Assembly: GCA_934359255.1 (NCBI GenBank)
Contig: CAKRLG010000014.1
Location: 1-55,825 of the forward strand
Source: an uncultured Ruminococcus sp.
GTDB taxonomy: Bacteria; Bacillota; Clostridia; Lachnospirales; Lachnospiraceae
Length of the DNA: 55,825 nucleotides
Direction of reading: 5' to 3'
Under the pieces are notes generated by a model. The model was not told where the DNA came from and made no database searches. It was given only the letters and a program-made list of their open reading frames with translations. Shown in pieces: positions 1 through 8,680 of this stretch. Made by a program: the position numbers and the translations under genes. The stretch's first letter is position 1. Each line of letters starts with the position of its first letter.

Positions 1-68
1 TATATCCTTCCCACTACCGGGTGGATTCGGGACTTTAACCCGTTAGAAACGTGCGCCGCTAGGCGCAC
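1..68 (-). mobile_element. 5' end of a group II (class C-like) intron, cut by window edge
   Basis: Read on the minus strand from position 68, the sequence begins GTGCGCC, matching the group II 5' consensus GUGYG. GTGCGCC can pair with GGCGCAC seven bases in. A segment TCTAACGGGTTAAAGTCCCG follows (minus strand, about 48 to 29), which is the conserved domain I hairpin of bacterial introns (compare the GGGTGARAGTCCCGAA stretch of class C introns). The first base lies just after the T tract of the transporter terminator at 73-117. Class C introns are known to insert behind rho-independent terminators. The rest of the ribozyme and any reverse transcriptase gene would lie to the left of this window. 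I am fairly sure it is a group II intron; class C is an inference from the insertion site and domain I. Confidence 0.72.
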
Positions 69-72
69 AAGT

Positions 73-117
73 AAAAAGCCGCTGTTCTCAAAAGAATACT
101 GAGAACAACGACTTTTC
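73..117 (-). terminator. Rho-independent terminator of the NSS transporter gene
   Basis: On the minus strand the stem TGTTCTCA / TGAGAACA, extended by AAAGTCG / CGGCTTT, is followed by a T tract. It lies 20 bases behind the transporter stop codon and forms the insertion site of the intron at 1-68. Confidence 0.85.
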
Positions 118-137
118 GCTTTTTCATTCATCCATTT

Positions 138-1553
138 TTACATAGCTATCCATCCAAATGCATTGGCCACGGAGCTTGCCAGAATGATCAGAGCAAAGAT
201 CGGGCACAGATATTTGATCATGACTACGAAGATTTTCTTTCTTCGGAAAGCACTCTCGCCGTGGCGGATCTCTTCTTCGATCTTGTCCACACCGATCACA
301 CGGGATACCAGGAGGCTGGTCATCAGGGCCGCGATCGGCATCATTACAGAGTTGGTCAGGAAGTCAAAGAAATCCAAAAACTGCATACCGATGATCTTTA
401 CAAAGTCCAGAGGACCATATCCCAGACAGGACAGGGTTCCCAGGGCGATCATGATCACACCGGTCAGAATGGTGGCTTTCTTTCTCCCCCAGCCAAGTTC
501 GTCCTCGAAAGTAGATACCGCACTTTCTGTCAGGGCGATAGAACTTGTCACTGCCGCGAACAGAACCAGCACGAAGAACAGGATACCGACTGCGGTTCCG
601 AATCCCATGTTGGCGAATACTTTCGGGATCGTGATAAACATCAGGGACGGACCTGCCTGCAGGGTATCCGGATCACCGCCGGAGAATGCGAAGACCGCCG
701 GGATGATCATCAGACCTGCCATCATCGCGATGGCGGTGTCAAATATTTCCACGTTTCTTGTAGAATCTTCAATCGAGGTATCTTTTCTCATATAAGAACC
801 GAAAGTTATCAGGATACCCATGGCGATGGACAGGGAATAGAACATCTGTCCCATGGCTGCCACTACCGTCATCCATGAGAAATTTTTCACATTCGGTACG
901 AGGAAATATTTCACACCTTCGATGGCTCCCGGTCTTGTGACCGAATAAATTGCGATGATCACGGACAGAATGATCAGAATCGGCATCATGATCTTTGACA
1001 CACGTTCGATACCATTCTGTACCCCTGCATAGATGATCACCAGGGTGAACATGCAGAAGATCACAAAACAGATTTCTGTAGCTCCTCCGTTGGAGATAAA
1101 ACCTGAGAAGTATCCGTCTTCTGCCAGTTTGTTTCCATTTCCTCTGATATACTCAAACAGATATTTGACTACCCAGCCTCCGATTACGGAATAATACGGC
1201 ACGATCAGTACCGGAATGATCGCGTTGATCCATCCGCCGAAACTGAGCCAGCCGACCTTCTTTCCCTTTGCAAAACTTCGAAATGCCCCCACCGGACTTT
1301 TTCTTGTCATACGTCCAAGGGCAGACTCCGCAACGATCATCGTATATCCGAAGGTCAGTGCCAGTATGATATACACCAGCAGAAAGATTCCTCCTCCGTA
1401 CTTTGCCGCCAGATACGGGAATCTCCAGATATTTCCCAGTCCGACAGACGCACCGGCCGCCGACAGGACATAGCCGATTTTCCCTGAAAATGCGCTTCTT
1501 TTCTTATTCATCTGCGTCTTTTTCCACTCTCTTTCTTTTAACTTTTCCGACAT
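138..1553 (-). CDS. Sodium-dependent transporter, neurotransmitter:sodium symporter (NSS/SNF) family
   Basis: A 471-residue integral membrane protein. The first helix (about residues 27-60) carries the family signature SVGLGNIWRFPYLAAKYGG, where the unwound glycines bind Na+ and the amino group of the substrate. About eleven further hydrophobic segments follow and the length is typical for a bacterial NSS protein. Bacterial members (LeuT, MhsT, TnaT) import amino acids with Na+, so an amino acid is the likely substrate; it cannot be told from sequence. The first ATG has a GAGAG sequence 3-7 bases upstream; an alternative start is the second methionine at 1511. It stands alone, with its own terminator and an intron inserted behind that. 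Confidence 0.9.
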   Translation of the reverse strand: MSEKLKEREWKKTQMNKKRSAFSGKIGYVLSAAGASVGLGNIWRFPYLAAKYGGGIFLLVYIILALTFGYTMIVAESALGRMTRKSPVGAFRSFAKGKKVGWLSFGGWINAIIPVLIVPYYSVIGGWVVKYLFEYIRGNGNKLAEDGYFSGFISNGGATEICFVIFCMFTLVIIYAGVQNGIERVSKIMMPILIILSVIIAIYSVTRPGAIEGVKYFLVPNVKNFSWMTVVAAMGQMFYSLSIAMGILITFGSYMRKDTSIEDSTRNVEIFDTAIAMMAGLMIIPAVFAFSGGDPDTLQAGPSLMFITIPKVFANMGFGTAVGILFFVLVLFAAVTSSIALTESAVSTFEDELGWGRKKATILTGVIMIALGTLSCLGYGPLDFVKIIGMQFLDFFDFLTNSVMMPIAALMTSLLVSRVIGVDKIEEEIRHGESAFRRKKIFVVMIKYLCPIFALIILASSVANAFGWIAM

Positions 1554-1686
1554 TTTCTCTCAAAATGCCCTGCGGGACTCCTCACCCACAGAATACTTGT
1601 TATTTTACCACGCTTACCGGATAAAGTCACGACTAACAGAAAAAAACGCAAAAAGATTGTTTTACTTTTCTACAGAATATTTCCGG

Positions 1687-3696
1687 TTATTCCACAATCT
1701 TATAATATGCCCTTGCCGTGATTGTATACACGATCAGGTACACCATAGCGAACGCCACAATCGTCACTGCCGTAGCTACCAGAAAAATACCGCTGTCCGG
1801 GAAATTCATCATCGTCATCAGCTGTCTCGTCACCGGAAATGCCACCACGGTGTGCAGAATAGCCACTGCAAGCGGCAGGAAAAATACGGTAACAACCTGT
1901 GCACGGATGGTCTGGCGGACTTCCTGACGGCTCATACCCACCTTCTGCATGATCTGAAAACGCTTCCGGTCATCAAAACCTTCTGAAATCTGTTTGTAGT
2001 AAATAATCATCACTGCACCCATCAGGAACAAAGTACCGACAAAAATCCCAAGGAACATGATGGAGCCGTAAAACTGATAAAGGCTGTCTTTGTTGTTTTC
2101 CCGTACTTCCACATAACCGTCACATTGCGCCTGGTTCACAATCTTCTCAATTTCCTGTCCAATCCGCGTCTCCAGCTTCGTATCCCCAATCAGATCTATC
2201 TGATACTTCCAGCTGTATCCGGCAGGTGTTCTTCCGGTCACTGCCACATATGCTGCCCGTGCTTCTTCTTCGTCTGCAAATACGATAATTCTGGTATCAT
2301 ACATTACATTCGTGGTTTCCACCGTATCTTCCTGTATATTTTCCGTATGTTTTACCTCACAGCTGATCGAATCTCCGAACTGTATCGTATCATATTTGTA
2401 TGGTTTCTCTTTTCTGGTAAATACAAGCACCTGACCCGGTTGCAGATCTGCAGATTTTCCTGTCATTCGTTCATATTCCGAAGCTTCCATGAATTCGATC
2501 AGGCTGAGACCGTCCTCAAACCCTTTCAGTTCCTGCGTCAGTCCTACCCAGTTTTCTTTGTTTTCTGCCATTGCTAACCAGTAGGTTTCATCCCGTTCAA
2601 ATCGTTTTGACACCTGCTGCTCCTCCAGATAGTTGTTAATCTGTTCCCGCACAGAACTGATTTCTTCTTTTGTCAGCGCACTACCGTCACCATTGGCCGA
2701 CATAAGAGTGTCGTTGACTTCCACCGCTATCTGATGGGGAAATCTTGTCTGGATAATTTCCTGCATGCCAAACCACAGACAACTGGTAGTAGAGATTACC
2801 AGAAGCACACCGGTAGACAGGATACAGATATTGGCAAGTCCCATCGCATTCTGTTTCATCCGGTATAACATTCCGGAGATACTGGTGAAGTGTCTCGTCT
2901 GGTAATAATATCTTTTGTTACTTTTTAACAGTTTCAGCAGTGCGATACTACCTGCCGAAAACAGACAGTAGGTTCCCGCCATAACCAGAAGTACCGCACC
3001 AAAAAACTTGCCCAGAGCCTCCATGGGATTCTGACAGGTCAGTGCCAGATAATACCCAAGCCCCAGACAGATCAGTCCGATCAATGCAGTAAGAAGCTTT
3101 GTTTTCGGCTCTCGCTCTCCCTCCTGTTCACCATGAAGCAGTTCTATCGGCTGAGCCGCGTGGATCTGTTGGAGGCTTTTCAGATAGTTGATCAGAAAAA
3201 TCACGGCAAATAAAACCACCGTGTTTCCTAATGCCTTCCAGTTAAAAGCAAAATGAATCGTTCCCTGAAGCCGGGTCAGTTTTAACAGCACCAGGAACAG
3301 CAGCTTGTAACACAGGATTCCCAGCAGAATCCCAGCTCCGACCGACAGGATCCACAAATACAGGCTTTCAAAAAACAGAACCTTTGCAAGATGTTTCTTT
3401 TCCATGCCAAGGATCTGAAACAGTCCAAATTCTTTTTTTCTTCGTTTTGTCAGAAAACTGTTACTGTAAATCAGAAAAATCACAGCAAAGAGACCGATAA
3501 TGTATACTCCAAACTGCATCACTTCCTGAATCGCGGCTTCTCCTATCATTTTTTTAAATCCATCGCTCACTGCCAGTGTACTCATAATATAAAACATGAT
3601 TACAGTACCGATACAGGACAACAGATAAGGCAGAATATTTTGTCTGTTCTTACTGAGATTTGTTTTTGCAAGTTTTGCATACAGCAGACTATTCAT
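1687..3696 (-). CDS. Bce-type ABC transporter permease (FtsX/MacB family)
   Basis: A 669-residue permease with the BceB layout: an N-terminal helix, three helices, a further pair, a large non-membrane domain at about residues 310-530, and three C-terminal helices. In this family the large extracellular domain recognises lipid II-binding peptide antibiotics. The complex both removes the drug from its target and signals to the partner kinase. I start at the ATG at 3696 because GGTGGTGAG lies just upstream; this overlaps the ATPase stop by 8 bases, a sign of translational coupling. Together with the ATPase, kinase and regulator upstream it makes a complete resistance module. The drug cannot be predicted. 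Confidence 0.88.
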   Translation of the reverse strand: MNSLLYAKLAKTNLSKNRQNILPYLLSCIGTVIMFYIMSTLAVSDGFKKMIGEAAIQEVMQFGVYIIGLFAVIFLIYSNSFLTKRRKKEFGLFQILGMEKKHLAKVLFFESLYLWILSVGAGILLGILCYKLLFLVLLKLTRLQGTIHFAFNWKALGNTVVLFAVIFLINYLKSLQQIHAAQPIELLHGEQEGEREPKTKLLTALIGLICLGLGYYLALTCQNPMEALGKFFGAVLLVMAGTYCLFSAGSIALLKLLKSNKRYYYQTRHFTSISGMLYRMKQNAMGLANICILSTGVLLVISTTSCLWFGMQEIIQTRFPHQIAVEVNDTLMSANGDGSALTKEEISSVREQINNYLEEQQVSKRFERDETYWLAMAENKENWVGLTQELKGFEDGLSLIEFMEASEYERMTGKSADLQPGQVLVFTRKEKPYKYDTIQFGDSISCEVKHTENIQEDTVETTNVMYDTRIIVFADEEEARAAYVAVTGRTPAGYSWKYQIDLIGDTKLETRIGQEIEKIVNQAQCDGYVEVRENNKDSLYQFYGSIMFLGIFVGTLFLMGAVMIIYYKQISEGFDDRKRFQIMQKVGMSRQEVRQTIRAQVVTVFFLPLAVAILHTVVAFPVTRQLMTMMNFPDSGIFLVATAVTIVAFAMVYLIVYTITARAYYKIVE

Positions 3697-4456
3697 GACG
3701 CTCACCACCTGTCGCAATAATAGTCAGCGTATCCGAGATCTTCTGATACATCCCATCCCGTCCCAAATTTCCCCGGTACAGCTGGTGAAAAACTTCTCCG
3801 TCTTTGATAAAAAGTACCCGTTTTGCAGCACAGGCCGCCTTCACGCTGTGAGTGACCATCACAATGGTCTGTCCCTCCTGATTGATTTCCTCAAACAGCT
3901 GCATCAGTGCATCTGCCGCATGGGAATCCAGAGCCCCACTGGGCTCATCCGCCAGTACCAGCTGAGGGCTGGTGATCAGTGCCCTTGCCACCGCAGCACG
4001 CTGTTTTTGTCCACCGGACACTTCATACGGATATTTTTCCAGCAAATTACTGATTCCCAGTTTTTTGGCAATAGGATCTGCTTTTTGTTTCATTTCCCGG
4101 TAATGTTTTCCTTCCAGTACCAACGGAAGAAAAATATTATCTTTCAGTGAAAAGGTATCCAGCAGGTTAAAATCCTGAAAGACAAATCCCAGATTTTCTC
4201 TTCGGAATGCCGCGATCTCTTTTTCTTTCAGATCTCCCAGATTTTTTCCATTTAACCGGATCTGACCACCGGTCGGTTTATCAAGTGCCGCCAGGAGATT
4301 AAGCAGTGTGGTCTTACCGCTTCCGGACTCTCCCATGATTGCCACAAATTCGCCCTGTTCCACATTGAAAGTAACGTCCCGTAACGCTTCCACCCGATTG
4401 CTTCCCAGTCGAGTAGTATATGTTTTTTTCAGATGTTCTACTTCCAGAATTGTCAT
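3689..4456 (-). CDS. Bce-type ABC transporter ATP-binding protein
   Basis: A 255-residue ABC ATPase of the MacB/LolD/BceA group. Visible motifs are Walker A GESGSGKTT (about residues 40-48), a Q loop (FVFQDFNLLD), the signature VSGGQKQR and Walker B LVLADEPSGALD. It powers the permease encoded immediately downstream, whose start overlaps its stop. Upstream lies a 250-base gap with a TATAAT box and a candidate BceR operator. The transporter pair is therefore probably transcribed from its own inducible promoter, separate from the kinase and regulator, as in Bacillus bceAB. Confidence 0.92.
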   Translation of the reverse strand: MTILEVEHLKKTYTTRLGSNRVEALRDVTFNVEQGEFVAIMGESGSGKTTLLNLLAALDKPTGGQIRLNGKNLGDLKEKEIAAFRRENLGFVFQDFNLLDTFSLKDNIFLPLVLEGKHYREMKQKADPIAKKLGISNLLEKYPYEVSGGQKQRAAVARALITSPQLVLADEPSGALDSHAADALMQLFEEINQEGQTIVMVTHSVKAACAAKRVLFIKDGEVFHQLYRGNLGRDGMYQKISDTLTIIATGGERHE

Positions 4457-4550
4457 TCGTTTTCTGTCCTTTCTGTACTCTTTTTTCCGAAATCCGGTAT
4501 TTTCTATTCCTTTACGGGAATCTGCCGGTTCTGTTCTTATTTACAGGTTT

Positions 4551-4556
4551 ATTATA
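4551..4556 (-). promoter_or_regulatory. -10 box of the inducible promoter for the Bce-type transporter pair
   Basis: On the minus strand there is a perfect TATAAT, 95 bases before the ATPase start. At 16-18 bases upstream only GGCAGC-like sequence is found, so no good -35 box exists. A promoter with a good -10 and poor -35 is what a response-regulator-activated gene would show. The inverted repeat at 4609-4622 is centred about 62 bases upstream. Confidence 0.6.
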
Positions 4557-4599
4557 ACAATCCATCCTTCCGGCTGCCTTAACCTCTGCTTACAAAATA

Positions 4600-4631
4600 C
4601 CGGGAACCTTACATTCGTGTAAGGTTCCCGG
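4600..4631 (-). promoter_or_regulatory. Palindrome acting as kinase-gene terminator and candidate BceR operator
   Basis: A perfect 13-bp inverted repeat with a 6-base loop. Its centre reads TTACA-N4-TGTAA (4609-4622), the consensus known for BceR-type response regulators. The same hairpin on the minus strand is followed by TATTTTGT, so it can also end the kinase transcript. Position (upstream of the ATPase promoter) and family context fit the operator role; binding is inferred. Confidence 0.65.
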
Positions 4632-4708
4632 CAAAATTCACAGTTTATCGCGCCCGATCTTTTCTGATTCGTTTCTCTGACATGCTCTGATTTTCGTTTC
4701 CGGCGCTT

Positions 4709-5728
4709 CTACAATTCCACCGTATCCAGCCCCAGATACACCCGGGTTCCCACACCCATCTCCGATTCGATCCGGATCGTGTGGGAAAGCCGGTCCATGA
4801 TCTGTTTGCACAGATACAGGCCGATACCGGTGGAGCGTTTATCCGCACGACCGTTGTAGCCGGTATACCCACGCTCAAAGATCCGCGGAAGATCTTCCGG
4901 TGCTATCCCGATACCGGTATCTTCGATCACCAGTGTCTTCGGGCTTTGTGGATCCATATAAATTTTTATCTTTCCCTGCCTGGTGTATTTCAGGGCGTTC
5001 GAGAGAATCTGTTCGAGGACAAATTCCAGCCATTTTTCATCGGTGAGCACCTCACAGTGGACATCCTCATATTGCAGAGAGATTTTTCGACGGATAAACA
5101 GCTGTGCGTATTTTCGTACTGCCTGATGGATCAGCGGATCAAGTTCCTGTCTTTCAAATACCAGATCCGTGTTCATCTTTTCCATCCGCAGATACTGTAA
5201 TGCCATCTGCACATACTGTTCCACCTGAAAAAGTTCCCCCTGCATTTCTCTCGAAACCGGCGTTTCTTCTTCCTGCAACAAGAGGCGCATGGCGGCAATC
5301 GGCGTTTTGATCTGGTGCGTCCACATCGTATAATACTCCACCATTTCCCGGTATCTGTCATCCATCTGCTGTTGTTCTTTTCGCAATTCCTGTTCATACT
5401 GCTCAATGATCTGCCGGTACAGTTCTTCCGGCAAAGTGTCCGGTTTCGGGAATGCATCTATTTTCTCTCTGGGATCCGTTGTCAGCAGTTCCAGTGTCTT
5501 ACAGCGCTTCCGATAGCGGACGAAACGAAAGAGTAATACTGCGATACCACTGAAGAAGGCAAGTTGCAGGGTGTAAATGGTGACATCCTGTGGAATATCT
5601 TCCAGGAAACACAAAAGCCAAAAAATTCCGATAAAAAACGCCACCCAGAGAAGGATCCCCGCCTGTTCCCGCAAAAATGCAAGGATAATTCTTTTTTCCT
5701 GATTCTTTTTTCTTCCCTTTTCCTGCAT
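4709..5728 (-). CDS. BceS-like intramembrane-sensing sensor histidine kinase
   Basis: A 339-residue kinase. Two helices at about residues 24-41 and 50-68 are joined by a very short outside loop, so there is no sensor domain. Kinases of this type sense through the partner permease. The H box is in YYTMWTHQIKTP (about residue 137), the N box near EQILSNALKYT, and the G boxes in VIEDTGIGI and STGIGLYLCK. It follows the response regulator by 92 bases and is followed by the palindrome at 4600-4631. Confidence 0.92.
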   Translation of the reverse strand: MQEKGRKKNQEKRIILAFLREQAGILLWVAFFIGIFWLLCFLEDIPQDVTIYTLQLAFFSGIAVLLFRFVRYRKRCKTLELLTTDPREKIDAFPKPDTLPEELYRQIIEQYEQELRKEQQQMDDRYREMVEYYTMWTHQIKTPIAAMRLLLQEEETPVSREMQGELFQVEQYVQMALQYLRMEKMNTDLVFERQELDPLIHQAVRKYAQLFIRRKISLQYEDVHCEVLTDEKWLEFVLEQILSNALKYTRQGKIKIYMDPQSPKTLVIEDTGIGIAPEDLPRIFERGYTGYNGRADKRSTGIGLYLCKQIMDRLSHTIRIESEMGVGTRVYLGLDTVEL

Positions 5729-5820
5729 CGTTCTTCTCCGTTTCTCTACTCCTTGCTCTCACAATCTTTTCAAAAAAGTAACACTGCGAAAATCTCCTGA
5801 ACCATATGCTAAATCCCATA

Positions 5821-6492
5821 TTATGTCAACAGATATCCCACACCTTTTTTCGTCTGAATATAATCCGAAAGTCCGATTTCTTCCAGTTTTCTTCGAAGTC
5901 TCGTCACATTCACGGTCAGTGTATTGTCATCGATAAAGCTGTCCGATTCCCACAACCGCATCATCAGTGTGTCTCTGCTCACCACTTTTTCCTTGTGTTC
6001 CATTAAGACCTGCAGGATCCGCCACTCATTTTTCGTAAGTTCGATCTTTTCTCCCTGATACGTCAGAATCCCGTTTTCTTTATCCAAGATCGCTCCGTTG
6101 TGCTCCAGCAGATTCGTGGCTCCGGCAAATTCGTAGGTTCTTCGAAGCAGTGCCTGTACCTTGGCAGTAAGCACATTCAGGTCAAATGGTTTTGCAACAA
6201 AATCATCGCCACCCATGTTGACTGCCATGATGATGCTCATATTATCAGAAGCGGAAGAAAGGAAAAGCACCGGTACTTTCGACACTTTTCGGATCTCCTG
6301 GCACCAGTGATAACCGTTAAAGAAGGGAAGATGAATGTCCATCAGCACCAGTTGCGGACTGGTTGCGGCAAATTCTGTCAGAACATCGGAAAAATCCTGC
6401 ACACAGAATGCATCCATGCCCCACGAAACCAGGTGTTGCCGGATCGCACCGGCAATTACTTCGTCATCTTCCACAATCATAATTCGATACAT
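5821..6492 (-). CDS. BceR-like OmpR-family response regulator
   Basis: A 223-residue regulator. The receiver domain has the acidic pair in IVEDDE, the phospho-acceptor aspartate in LVLMDIHLP, and the conserved lysine in FVAKPFD. The C-terminal winged helix (about residues 125-220) carries the OmpR-type recognition helix and ends QTKKGVGYLL. I start at the ATG at 6492 because GAGGAA lies nine bases upstream; the longer reading frame begins at 6531. Its target is probably the TTACA-N4-TGTAA site in front of the transporter genes. Confidence 0.92.
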   Translation of the reverse strand: MYRIMIVEDDEVIAGAIRQHLVSWGMDAFCVQDFSDVLTEFAATSPQLVLMDIHLPFFNGYHWCQEIRKVSKVPVLFLSSASDNMSIIMAVNMGGDDFVAKPFDLNVLTAKVQALLRRTYEFAGATNLLEHNGAILDKENGILTYQGEKIELTKNEWRILQVLMEHKEKVVSRDTLMMRLWESDSFIDDNTLTVNVTRLRRKLEEIGLSDYIQTKKGVGYLLT

Positions 6493-6736
6493 AGATTCCT
6501 CGTTTTCTAAATCTTCCCATGGATAGGTCATCAGGAAGATTCCTGGTTTGAACTTTTATAAAACGGGCTGTATACCTTTTGTGGCACACGGAAACATTCT
6601 ATATAAACTCTCCCGTTTCTGCCCGCTTCAGGACACAACCCGTTTTCTGTTTTTCTTATCTTTTTATTTTCGCACTGCCTGTTCATGTTCGGAGCAGTTA
6701 CGAGTCAAAATACATTTAAAATCACCTTCGGTCTTC

Positions 6737-7258
6737 CTATACTCTGACGATATAGTCCGCTTTTCTTTTCTTTGCTTCCGGGTATTCACAGTCACGATAT
6801 CCAAGGATGCAGTGTCCGATGCCGACCAAATTTTCCGGAAGTCCCCACTCTTTTAAGAGTTCTTTTCCCTCTGCACTCTCAAATTCTTCTTTTGCCCGGT
6901 GGATCCAGCAGGAATCCACACCTACAGCATGAGCTGCCAGCATCAGATTGCCCATAACCAAAGAACCGTCCTCATGATAGGTTCCGATCTCCGGATCTGC
7001 GAGTACGATCAGAACCGTCGGTGCACCGTAAAACGGATCATTGCTGCTTCCCATCACAGCCGCGTTCATCTTCGAAAGTTTTGCGATCAGTTCCGGTTTC
7101 TGCACTACCACGATCACCGGAGACTGTTTTCCCATTCCGGTAGCCGCATAGGTTCCGGCTTCCAGGATCGCATCCAGCTGTTCGTCTGTGATCTGCTCCG
7201 GTTTATATTTGCGGATGCTTCTGCGGGTTTTCATTGCTTTCAATACTTCATTGTTCAT
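6737..7258 (-). CDS. Nitroreductase-family FMN oxidoreductase
   Basis: A 173-residue flavoprotein of the NfsB/NADH-oxidase superfamily. The N-terminal TRRSIRKY contacts FMN phosphate, and the C-terminal GIGHCILGY is the other FMN-binding stretch. Members use NAD(P)H to reduce nitroaromatics, quinones or other electron acceptors; the natural substrate here is unknown. A good AGGAGG-type site precedes the ATG. It is monocistronic. The 244-base gap on its 3' side, before the response regulator, shows no gene. Confidence 0.85.
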   Translation of the reverse strand: MNNEVLKAMKTRRSIRKYKPEQITDEQLDAILEAGTYAATGMGKQSPVIVVVQKPELIAKLSKMNAAVMGSSNDPFYGAPTVLIVLADPEIGTYHEDGSLVMGNLMLAAHAVGVDSCWIHRAKEEFESAEGKELLKEWGLPENLVGIGHCILGYRDCEYPEAKKRKADYIVRV

Positions 7259-7374
7259 GATAAAATCCTCCTTTGGCCCATTTTCATCGTTTTTTTCTGA
7301 TACCTATTATAGTACAGATTCCTGTGAATCTCAACGCCAGACACATGCCTGTTCTTTTTATTTTTTTCTTAATA

Positions 7375-7517
7375 TTACTGTTCACTCCGTGCCCGGTAAC
7401 ACGCTGCGCGATGCACAGAATTTATGCTGATCGCATAAATTCGCGCGGTATGTCTCGGGTTTTCTGTGACCTTCGCTCACAAAAAACGCCTCGCGGGATA
7501 TTACCAGTGAACAGTAA
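7375..7517. repeat. MITE-like element with 12-bp terminal inverted repeats
   Basis: TTACTGTTCACT at 7375-7386 is matched by its exact reverse complement at 7506-7517. Inside are further palindromes, including GAATTTATGC...GCATAAATTC at about 7420-7444, and no open frame. The element ends 4 bases from the stop codon of the XRE gene, so it may also serve as its transcript end. A shorter palindrome of similar sequence lies at 48155-48195. Confidence 0.6.
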
Positions 7518-7521
7518 CCTT

Positions 7522-7878
7522 TTAATTTTTCTGTGTTTCCTTCAGAAGTTCTTCCGCCGAAACACCAAACAATTTCGCCAGTGCCATCAGATTCGTCGTG
7601 CTAGAAGCAGAGGCTCCGCTTTCCCACTTGGAAACCGCCTGTCGGCTGACACCTAATGTTTCTGCAACAAATTCCTGCGTCATTTTGCAGTTCAACCGAT
7701 GCTGTTTCAAAATCTCCCCAAGCGTTTTTGCATGTTCCGCCTTTTCCTTTCTCACCGGCACCGACCTTGTGTATTTTTTGAGCGCCTTGATCCCCAGATA
7801 AACCACATACCCCGCTACCGCCACAAGAAAGATCCATAAGCAGATGTTGATCAGGACGAAAATAAAATTCAATTTCAT
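7522..7878 (-). CDS. Small membrane-anchored XRE-family HTH protein
   Basis: A 118-residue protein with one hydrophobic helix (residues about 5-30) followed by a cytoplasmic linker and an HTH_3 domain (about 52-112). The recognition region is VSRQAVSKWESG. An HTH domain behind a membrane anchor recurs in Lachnospiraceae; it could let the regulator respond to membrane or envelope state, which is inference. The ATG is preceded by AAGGAGAG. The upstream gap contains TTGCG/CGCAA repeats (7932-7967) that could be an autoregulatory operator. Confidence 0.8.
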   Translation of the reverse strand: MKLNFIFVLINICLWIFLVAVAGYVVYLGIKALKKYTRSVPVRKEKAEHAKTLGEILKQHRLNCKMTQEFVAETLGVSRQAVSKWESGASASSTTNLMALAKLFGVSAEELLKETQKN

Positions 7879-7931
7879 TGGAACACTCTCCTTTCTGATT
7901 TTGTACCTCCATCATACGGATTTTCCCCGCG

Positions 7932-7967
7932 TTGCGCTACCAACTATTACGCAATTTTGTGGTTGCG
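7932..7967. promoter_or_regulatory. TTGCG/CGCAA repeat cluster, possible XRE operator
   Basis: TTGCG (7932-7936), CGCAA (7950-7954) and TTGCG (7963-7967) form two overlapping inverted repeats 54-89 bases upstream of the XRE gene. XRE regulators often bind such half-sites in front of their own genes. No clear promoter could be placed next to it. Confidence 0.3.
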
Positions 7968-8022
7968 AGAGATTTTATCATGATTCTATCACTTTTTAAC
8001 ACCAAACTACTATCTTGGAGTG

Positions 8023-8649
8023 TTAAATAATATTTCTATATGGCAACTTTTCTACTTTATGTTTTTTTATCTCTTTCTCACATATTTCATGAATTTTTTT
8101 ATAATCACATGACTCTTCACATATTTTTTCATACCACCCATCTACGCCTCTGTCTTCATTTCGAAAAAATGGATGGTCTTTATCCTTTTGCACATTTTCC
8201 CAAATATATTTGAGGATATCATCAAGTTTTTTCTTTTCTCCATACCACCCACACACCAGTGCAATATCTTTGTATTCTTCAAACGATTTTCTTTTTGGAT
8301 TACTTAAAAAGAGTTTATATCCTTCTATAATTTTATCTATTGGAACATCACCTTCAAGTGGAATCAACAATTTATTTTTTAATCGTTCTGCCGAAAATAT
8401 ATATCTTTCTTCATGTTTTTCTAACGCTATTGTTTCACTGGTACACTCTAATGATGTTATGATGCCAGACTCTTCACTGCATAAATTATGTACATAAGCA
8501 ACTGGTGTATAGTATGTATTTCTAACCACTTTTATATAAATCCCTGTTATCAGCGGACCTAGTCTATTATCCAGTGAAAGCAAGCCGGTCTTTTTTAATT
8601 CCGGAAAAAGCTGCTGCCAGTCATTTGTGATCTGCTTTCTTGTTGCCAT
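8023..8649 (-). CDS. Hypothetical protein, AT-rich accessory gene
   Basis: A 208-residue soluble protein that I do not recognise. It has no signal peptide or membrane helix. The N-terminal half looks like a beta-rich fold that includes GPLITGIYIKVVRN; the C-terminal half is charged and probably helical. Its base composition is clearly more AT-rich than the core genes nearby. It sits 31 bases downstream of another small gene and in a patch with an immunity-like gene and a broken AAA gene. That context would suit a toxin-immunity or defence-related role, but nothing in the sequence proves it. Confidence 0.6.
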   Translation of the reverse strand: MATRKQITNDWQQLFPELKKTGLLSLDNRLGPLITGIYIKVVRNTYYTPVAYVHNLCSEESGIITSLECTSETIALEKHEERYIFSAERLKNKLLIPLEGDVPIDKIIEGYKLFLSNPKRKSFEEYKDIALVCGWYGEKKKLDDILKYIWENVQKDKDHPFFRNEDRGVDGWYEKICEESCDYKKIHEICEKEIKKHKVEKLPYRNII

Positions 8650-8680
8650 TATTCTATCCTCGCTTTCTACTATCTGATAT

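Noticed and set aside
261..878. 205-codon and neighbouring plus-strand frames opposite the NSS transporter
   Set aside because: Composition of an antisense frame (His/Gln-rich); the minus-strand NSS protein is unmistakable.
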